From IMG/VR virus record IMGVR_UViG_3300009011_000001, positions 184,575 through 248,574 of that record: a stretch of DNA of 64,000 nt; one strand, given 5' to 3'. The notes below the pieces were generated by a model, which did not search any database, was not told the DNA's origin, and saw only the letters and a list, made by a program, of their open reading frames with translations. Source of the stretch: a virus. Every line of letters begins with the position of its first letter. Position 1 is the stretch's first letter. Shown here piece by piece: positions 59,112-64,000 of this stretch. A program made the translations under genes and the position numbers.

Positions 59112-61547
59112 ATGTTCTTCGAAGAGATTGACTCTTTCAGATGTAACCGCACCTCTCTAAATGGAAAGGAGCGGATTGTTATTCGTCCTACCGCCAAGGC
59201 ACAAATGGTGCTTGGGACTAACGGTAGCGGTAAGACCAGTCTCATACAAATCGCGTTCTCGCCACTCCCTCCGGAAGCAAGCGACTTTGATGACGGCGGC
59301 TGGTTGATCCAGAAGGTTCACCACAAAGGTCATTTGTACCGTCTTGAAAACAGGCTCGATGGGAAATGGTCTTACGCCTTTCATATCGATGATGGCGAGA
59401 ACCTGAACAAGGGTCGTAACGTAACGGCTCAGCTGGAACTGATCAAGCAGCATCTGGGCTGGACTCGTGACCTGCACAACTTCCTGACTGGCAAGCTTCG
59501 TTTCACGAAGATGTCCACCGCACAGCGCCGTGACTGCATCGCGAACTTCTCCTCGGTTGATTTCGAGTACGCCTTCCGTAAGCACAAGGGTTTTCAGAAA
59601 GCCCACACTGCTGCGAAGAACGTTGAAGAATGGCTGCGTAACCAAGTTGGCTTTGCTCGCAAGGAAATGATTGAGCCGGCTGATCTTGCAGCCATGCGCG
59701 GAAAGGCTTTAGAGCTGCGTGAAACTCTGAAGCTGCTGATGAATGAACCTAAGCATTTTCTTGGCGATGAAGTTCAGTCAAAAGAGCAGATCCATCAGCT
59801 GATCGAAGATGTCAAGGCGGCCACGCGTGAGTTTGCCTACACCGATTATCCGGACAACCTTGATGCGAACAACCTTGAAGAACTGCACGAGATGTCAGCA
59901 GAACTCTTGGCGTCCGTTAACCAACTGACGGGTGAGCTGAAGGTACACGGTGAGAACCTCGACAAACTTCGTGGTCGTAAGGAGAAAGCCGATAGTCTGC
60001 TCTCCATGCCGGTCGATGACCTGAAAGCCGAATTGGCCGGATTGAAGGCAGAGCTTGATTCTGTGCCTAAGTCCATTACCGGTTTGCATGACAGCCTACT
60101 GATCCCAGCAAACGAGCCGATCGATGCGTTGCTTAACGTGGTCAATGATCTTCCGTCGGTTATGGCGTCTCGAGAAGAGGTTGAGCAGATCAATGAAAAG
60201 GTCTACGCCAAGAAACAACGCGTCGACAAGATCCACGGCCTACTCGAAGATATCGATCGGCAGATCATGCACATCCACCGTTGTGCCGAGGTCACCTGTC
60301 CGTCCTGTGCCACCATCTTTAAGCCAGGTATTGAAGCGGGTCGTTTGGAAGAACTGAACGCACGCTATCAGAATGGTCACAAGTTGTCGGGTACCGAACT
60401 TGCTGAACTGAACGATCTTAACGCAAAGCAGGGCGAGATCCGTGAGAACGTTCGCATCTACGGCCAGCTGGAGGCGATCAAGGAACGCAACCTGTCCAAG
60501 TACCCAGGTTTGTTTACCTATCTCGAACAAGCCGGCTGGACAAAGCTTGGCGCAGGTTTGGCAGTTTGCCTATCTGTCTATATTCGCGATGAGCAGGCAG
60601 CCCGTAAACGTGCAACGCTCACTCGCCGCATTGAGGAAATTGAGCATGTATTTGCTGATCTACGGGAAGAGGCACCTGAGCTGGCTGGAGTACGGAACGC
60701 TTATCTGGAAACTGAGTCAGAGTACAACCGAATCTTCCAAACTATCCAAGACCTTAAGCTACGCCGTCTACGTGTTGAAACGGTCATCCGCAACCACAGC
60801 GACTACGCAGAAAAGCTCTTGCGGTGCAACGAAGGTTACGAGAAAGTCAGACAGTCGTTAATCGATTACACCAACTATCAGGCTGACGTCATGGTAGAGG
60901 GTCTGATCAAGAAGACGCTTGAGACTCTGAGCATCCATGAGCAGGCCATTGCCGAGAACGAGTCTCACGAGACCACCCTCAAGGATCTGGAGAACAAGCA
61001 CGCCACTGCTTTGATTCGTCTGGAAGCTACTAAGAAGCTCGTAGACGCGCTTTGTCCGAAGAATGGTCTCATTGCCGAGCAGATCACTTTGCAGCTCTCA
61101 GGCATCGTCTCAGGCGTCAACAGCATGATACAGAGAGTGTGGGGCTATCCGCTTTACATGCGCCTCAATGTTGAAGTCGGAGATGAGTTGGGTTACAAGT
61201 TTCCGCTTGTGGTCGATAACAAGGAAAGGCCGGACGTTGCCAACGGCAGCGGTGCTAGCGTTGACATTATCGACATCGCTTGGGTGCTCACCGGTTACGT
61301 GTGCATGAACCTGACCGAGTACCCGCTCTGGATCGACGAGCTGGGTGCAACGTTCGACGAAGTTCACCGCCACAATCTGATTCCGCTCATGAAGGATCTG
61401 ATCGACAACGATCGGTATTCTCAGGTGCTGATCATCAGTCACAGTCTTGACGGTCAGACTGCATTCCCGAATTCAGAAACCATCATTCTGGATGACCGCA
61501 ACGTTAACTACCCCCACCATTACAATCGTCATGTGGAGTTCTCTTAA
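59112..61547 (+). CDS. SbcC/Rad50-like ATPase
   Basis: An 811-residue protein. Walker A LGTNGSGKTSLI at about residues 34-45; a central coiled coil rich in Glu, Leu and Lys; a zinc-hook motif CPSC at about 396-399 at its middle; and a C-terminal half with NGSGASVDIIDIAWVL in the signature position and YPLWIDELGATFDEVHRHNL as Walker B and D-loop (about 737-756). Rad50/SbcC/T4 gp46 proteins pair with an Mre11-type nuclease to process DNA ends. No such nuclease gene is in the window. ATP-binding head sequences are diverged from bacterial SbcC. Confidence 0.75.
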   Translation: MFFEEIDSFRCNRTSLNGKERIVIRPTAKAQMVLGTNGSGKTSLIQIAFSPLPPEASDFDDGGWLIQKVHHKGHLYRLENRLDGKWSYAFHIDDGENLNKGRNVTAQLELIKQHLGWTRDLHNFLTGKLRFTKMSTAQRRDCIANFSSVDFEYAFRKHKGFQKAHTAAKNVEEWLRNQVGFARKEMIEPADLAAMRGKALELRETLKLLMNEPKHFLGDEVQSKEQIHQLIEDVKAATREFAYTDYPDNLDANNLEELHEMSAELLASVNQLTGELKVHGENLDKLRGRKEKADSLLSMPVDDLKAELAGLKAELDSVPKSITGLHDSLLIPANEPIDALLNVVNDLPSVMASREEVEQINEKVYAKKQRVDKIHGLLEDIDRQIMHIHRCAEVTCPSCATIFKPGIEAGRLEELNARYQNGHKLSGTELAELNDLNAKQGEIRENVRIYGQLEAIKERNLSKYPGLFTYLEQAGWTKLGAGLAVCLSVYIRDEQAARKRATLTRRIEEIEHVFADLREEAPELAGVRNAYLETESEYNRIFQTIQDLKLRRLRVETVIRNHSDYAEKLLRCNEGYEKVRQSLIDYTNYQADVMVEGLIKKTLETLSIHEQAIAENESHETTLKDLENKHATALIRLEATKKLVDALCPKNGLIAEQITLQLSGIVSGVNSMIQRVWGYPLYMRLNVEVGDELGYKFPLVVDNKERPDVANGSGASVDIIDIAWVLTGYVCMNLTEYPLWIDELGATFDEVHRHNLIPLMKDLIDNDRYSQVLIISHSLDGQTAFPNSETIILDDRNVNYPHHYNRHVEFS

Positions 61548-62023
61548 TGGACAACAGAAAGCTGGTTGTGATTCCTCGATGGCAGCCTCATTTCAACCGA
61601 ATGATAGAAATCATGAATGAGCACCTCGATTTGCCAGAAGGTGAGCGGCTGTACTTAGCGCAGGTTCAAGTGTTCGGCAATTCGATTGTCCCGTTTGTCT
61701 TTAAGATGGAAGACTGGCAACTCACAGCCGGTCCGGTCGAGGGCTACCGGTACACCAATCTGGCCAAAGGGATTGATGAGGGTTTCGACTGTCTCGATCC
61801 TGTATTGGCCAACGATTTCTTCGACGGTCCTGTAACGATCTTCGATTACACCCCCACTGACCTGGAGCGGGAAATCGTCGAGAACAATCTCGTCAAGAAT
61901 ACCGTGCCGAACAATGCCTACAAGCCGGGACCTGAGCTTCATCGCATTGGCTCGACTCCATTAGGCGGGACTGACTATTCCAGCTCTTTCAAGAATAAAG
62001 GACCATGGGGACTTTCGTCATGA
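61547..62023 (+). CDS. Hypothetical protein, 158 aa, coupled to the SbcC-like gene
   Basis: A soluble protein with no recognised motif, starting within the stop of the SbcC-like gene (TAATG), so the two are translated together. The end is Gly/Ser-rich and likely disordered. It is too short and lacks the Asp/His motifs to be the Mre11 partner, but coupling suggests a linked role. Confidence 0.6.
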   Translation: MDNRKLVVIPRWQPHFNRMIEIMNEHLDLPEGERLYLAQVQVFGNSIVPFVFKMEDWQLTAGPVEGYRYTNLAKGIDEGFDCLDPVLANDFFDGPVTIFDYTPTDLEREIVENNLVKNTVPNNAYKPGPELHRIGSTPLGGTDYSSSFKNKGPWGLSS

Positions 62024-62193
62024 ATCCAGGCAACCTGTTGTGGTTTAGCATGCTGCTGGTCACATTGAGCATGGTTGCCGGATACGCTTATGCTCGTAAC
62101 TATCGACCTGAGCTTTTTACGGCTGCGGTTGTTCTGGCAAACATGGTGGTGGTCATCGGCCTTGGTATTTATTACTGGAAGAGTGCAGTGTAA
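62020..62193 (+). CDS. Tiny two-span membrane protein, 57 aa
   Basis: Two hydrophobic segments (LLWFSMLLVTLSMVAGYAYA and TAAVVLANMVVVIGLGIYYW) joined by RNYRPELF. Starts at the ATGA overlap with the previous stop. Its stop overlaps the start of a second two-span protein. Possible holin-like pair by size and topology, but not close to the endolysin. Confidence 0.55.
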   Translation: MNPGNLLWFSMLLVTLSMVAGYAYARNYRPELFTAAVVLANMVVVIGLGIYYWKSAV

Positions 62194-62366
62194 TGCACCT
62201 GGCCTATGTCTGGATCATCGCGCTCGGTCTGGCTTGCACATTCGTGGCAGGATGGCAGGCAGGCAAGTGGGGAATGAAACCTGGTGGTGTTCTAGCGTCT
62301 ATTGGAGTGATCCTTGCCATTGGTATAGCGGTCATTACGTGGAAGCTAGGAGTAGGTCATGTCTAA
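62193..62366 (+). CDS. Tiny two-span membrane protein, 57 aa, second of a pair
   Basis: ATG at 62193 (TAATG overlap) opens a 57-residue frame with two membrane segments: VWIIALGLACTFVAGW and VLASIGVILAIGIAVITW, joined by a short basic Gly-rich loop. Same size and layout as its neighbour, with little sequence identity. It overlaps the next gene by eight bases. Confidence 0.55.
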   Translation: MHLAYVWIIALGLACTFVAGWQAGKWGMKPGGVLASIGVILAIGIAVITWKLGVGHV

Positions 62367-62595
62367 TGGAGAATATGAATTCCCCGAGGAGGACTTCTTC
62401 GGGGTAGTCGAAGTTTCGACATTTCGCCATGGGAAGATGTACGTCAAGACTGAAGGTCAAAGTGTTGGCGTAAACATCCCTGATGACGAGCTTTGGGATA
62501 AACGTTTTAAGCGTGGCGATACATTGGAAGTTTACGTCGCACCTGATAACTTTACGCATTACCGGAAGTACGTCCCGCAACAATCCGACGAATAA
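62359..62595 (+). CDS. Hypothetical small acidic protein, 78 aa
   Basis: A small beta-rich protein: FFGVVEVSTFRHGKMYVKTE, then VGVNIPDDELWDKRFKRGDT and LEVYVAP, which looks like a single barrel of OB or SH3 type. No family recognised. Its stop codon lies at the start of the shared upstream element. Confidence 0.55.
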   Translation: MSNGEYEFPEEDFFGVVEVSTFRHGKMYVKTEGQSVGVNIPDDELWDKRFKRGDTLEVYVAPDNFTHYRKYVPQQSDE

Positions 62596-62614
62596 ACTTT
62601 CTTTCAGTCACACA
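62595..62614 (+). promoter_or_regulatory. Shared upstream sequence, second copy
   Basis: AACTTTCTTTCAGTCACACA, identical to 19021-19040, with a Shine-Dalgarno hairpin 26 bases downstream. See the entry at 19021. Confidence 0.5.
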
Positions 62615-62640
62615 TTGCTTAAGTGAGTACATCATTTAAA

Positions 62641-62654
62641 GTCCTCCGGAGGAC
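62641..62654 (+). promoter_or_regulatory. Shine-Dalgarno hairpin, copy 7
   Basis: GTCCTCCGGAGGAC, a perfect 14-base palindrome: stem GTCCT/AGGAC, CCGG in the loop position, ATG at 62660. The stem is unchanged although the centre differs from the other six copies. Confidence 0.75.
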
Positions 62655-62659
62655 ACGCA

Positions 62660-63073
62660 ATGCAATGCAACCGTAAAACTATCGAAGTCGAAATTGCTTT
62701 ATTGTTGAGCGCCACCAACATGCGTTACAAGGATGTAATCTTGGGCGTTGGTGCCAGCATGGTAATGGCAGGCGTTCGTGATTTGTCCCAGCACGTAGAC
62801 ATCAGCGTTCCAGCTGATGCTTACGAGCGGCTTGTAAAAGAAGGCTACCCCGTCAAGAAAACTGACGATGGTGAATGCATCGAGTATAACTCACTCGTGA
62901 CCATCTTCCGCGCCAAGCCTGCTCAGACCACTGAGATCAATGGCTTCTTGACACACACCCTGCGGTATCTTCATTCGTACAAGATTTTTCTGTCTGGTAA
63001 GCGCAACAGGAGCGTTGAAAACCGTGAGGACGACCTTGCGGATATTCGAAAGCTTGAAAGCATGATTTTCTAA
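62660..63073 (+). CDS. Nucleotidyltransferase-like protein with altered active site
   Basis: A 137-residue protein. VILGVGASMVMAGVRDLSQH then VDIS (about 26-49) fits the Pol-beta-type nucleotidyltransferase start (GGxAxxLxGxxRxTxDVD), and the end SYKIFLSGKRNRSVENREDD then LADIRKLE fits the K...R.KDxxDIxxL helix of AbiEii/MNT-type proteins. The first metal-binding Asp of the usual DxD is His45, so activity may be lost or changed. It sits behind both shared regulatory elements, like the accessory cluster genes. Relation to toxin-antitoxin nucleotidyltransferases is inference. Confidence 0.5.
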   Translation: MQCNRKTIEVEIALLLSATNMRYKDVILGVGASMVMAGVRDLSQHVDISVPADAYERLVKEGYPVKKTDDGECIEYNSLVTIFRAKPAQTTEINGFLTHTLRYLHSYKIFLSGKRNRSVENREDDLADIRKLESMIF

Positions 63074-63080
63074 GCAAGCA

Positions 63081-63133
63081 GCATACACCCCCGGCATTGA
63101 GCCGGGGGTGTATGCCTTTACTTCTTTTTTTTT
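63081..63133. terminator. Bidirectional terminator
   Basis: A perfect 15-bp inverted repeat (63081-63095 with 63101-63115), loop ATTGA, followed by nine T residues at 63125-63133. It separates convergent genes ending at 63073 and 63136. Confidence 0.85.
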
Positions 63134-63135
63134 GC

Positions 63136-63780
63136 TTAAGTACCGGGTGCAGTGCCTTGTAAATCGTCGATGATCTTTTGTTGTGCTTCAATCATCTCGA
63201 TCAGCTGGGCATTGCTTTGTTGCAGTGCAGCAATCTGATCACGAGCCTGCAGGAGCAACGCGTAGTCAGTCGTCCGGTTCTTGATTGCAGCGTAGCGTGC
63301 ATTCATGTTCTGGACGTACTGTTCTTGCGTGATGACATCTGCAGTCGGTGCAACGCAAAGCACGATCGTCGGAGCAACACCAGTGTCATCGGAGATGGCT
63401 TTGGCGTAAGCTTGTTGAGCACGCGTCAGATCGTAGGTATCAGGAAGCATACCCATGTCAGCAGCCATGACAACCCGAGAGTGCGGAACCACGCCCATAT
63501 TCGGGTAGGAGTCGATGTACGTGTCCGGCACGTATTTTGGCAACTCGGTATCCGAAAGGAGCGTGATGATCGCAGCGCCTTGAGCCTGATCATTCGCGTA
63601 ATCAACAGTCGACAGACCAACGGGTTCGTAAACAACCTTCATTGGATCAAGGCCACGCTTGAGCATGTCCTCGAAGGTTTGTTCAGCACCTACCCGATAG
63701 ATCACCGTGCCTGTAGCAACAAACGGAAGGCGGAGGGAGAAAAGACCCCGACTGCCCAGTGGTGGTGTCATGCGAGCCAT
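63136..63780 (-). CDS. Probable virion protein with a C-terminal coiled coil, 214 aa
   Basis: The first 150 residues are mixed and beta-rich (LPFVATGTVIYRVGAEQTFE); the end DYALLLQARDQIAALQQSNA followed by QLIEMIEAQQKIIDDLQG is a clear coiled coil, suited to oligomer formation. Regular codon use and position near another - strand gene suggest a structural role. No family recognised. Confidence 0.6.
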   Translation of the reverse strand: MARMTPPLGSRGLFSLRLPFVATGTVIYRVGAEQTFEDMLKRGLDPMKVVYEPVGLSTVDYANDQAQGAAIITLLSDTELPKYVPDTYIDSYPNMGVVPHSRVVMAADMGMLPDTYDLTRAQQAYAKAISDDTGVAPTIVLCVAPTADVITQEQYVQNMNARYAAIKNRTTDYALLLQARDQIAALQQSNAQLIEMIEAQQKIIDDLQGTAPGT

Positions 63781-63791
63781 CGGACCACCCC

Positions 63792-63998
63792 TTAGCCATC
63801 GGCCAGTTTGTTAACGCTGTACGCGGTCACGACCAGATAGAGGAACTTGTCGTAGCTCTTGGCCAGATAGACAATGCCGTTACGGATCACACGGTTAAAG
63901 CCGGCAGGAACGCCGGAGTTCACTGTCATCTCTTCAGCGTGCATCAACATCGGGTCGAGGATGGTGTTGATCCAGACACGAGTTTTTTGATTCATCAT
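63792..63998 (-). CDS. Hypothetical protein, 68 aa or longer
   Basis: A small protein with a basic, beta-rich end (NRVIRNGIVYLAKSYDKFLY). Two ATGs at 63998 and 63995 are close to the window edge; no ribosome binding site is visible, so the true start may lie outside. It lies 12 bases upstream of the 63136-63780 gene, in one unit. Confidence 0.5.
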   Translation of the reverse strand: MMNQKTRVWINTILDPMLMHAEEMTVNSGVPAGFNRVIRNGIVYLAKSYDKFLYLVVTAYSVNKLADG

Positions 63999-64000
63999 GC

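Noticed and set aside
1036-63115. Recurrent CATA...TATG hairpins considered as a CRISPR or dispersed mobile repeat
   Set aside because: They occur singly at gene ends, their cores differ, and there are no spacers; they behave as terminators.

Overview
This window reads as part of a large (jumbo-type) tailed bacteriophage genome, most likely a contractile-tailed phage of a Gram-negative host with Pseudomonas-like GC content. I recognise a likely major capsid protein (27402-29684), a portal-like protein (42350-45172), a PAAR tail tip and a spike protein, a transglycosylase endolysin with an N-terminal peptidoglycan-binding domain, a module of tail fibres, a RuvC-like resolvase, a DnaB-like helicase relative and an SbcC/Rad50-like ATPase. 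I find no tRNA, rRNA, CRISPR array, integrase or insertion sequence. The host assignment is an inference from base composition and protein style.

The genes lie in blocks that alternate between strands: + 394-6607, - 6648-18974, + 19081-25060, - 25121-26668, + 26705-35330, - 35400-42316, + 42350-48307, - 48365-56506, + 56586-57854, - 57897-59039, + 59112-63073, then - to the end. Each of the six convergent junctions is closed by one long, nearly perfect hairpin with a shared outer pair CATA...TATG, which should stop transcription from both sides.

By region: 0.4-6.6 kb holds a GNAT acetyltransferase, small membrane proteins and hypothetical genes, plus two copies of a previously unfamiliar structured RNA (853-1068 and 4528-4733). 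6.6-19 kb is an expanded paralogous family of probable virion proteins, with three lectin-like proteins inserted. 19-25 kb is a cluster of small accessory genes, many starting behind a conserved hairpin that contains the Shine-Dalgarno sequence; one looks like an AP2-type DNA-binding protein. 25-27 kb is a replication-type divergent pair. 27-35.3 kb is the capsid operon and a CYTH-like gene. 35.4-42.3 kb has RuvC, structural proteins and three more members of the paralogous family. 42.3-48.3 kb has the portal and two unknown genes. 48.4-59 kb is endolysin, fibres, adhesin candidate, PAAR and spike. 59-63 kb has the SbcC-like ATPase, small membrane proteins and a nucleotidyltransferase-like protein. 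The final genes are again probable virion proteins.

The strongest leads for something new are the two-copy structured RNA with covarying stems, the seven-copy hairpin that embeds the ribosome binding site of small accessory genes, and the amplified structural-protein family. All family names come from reading motifs by eye; no database search was possible.
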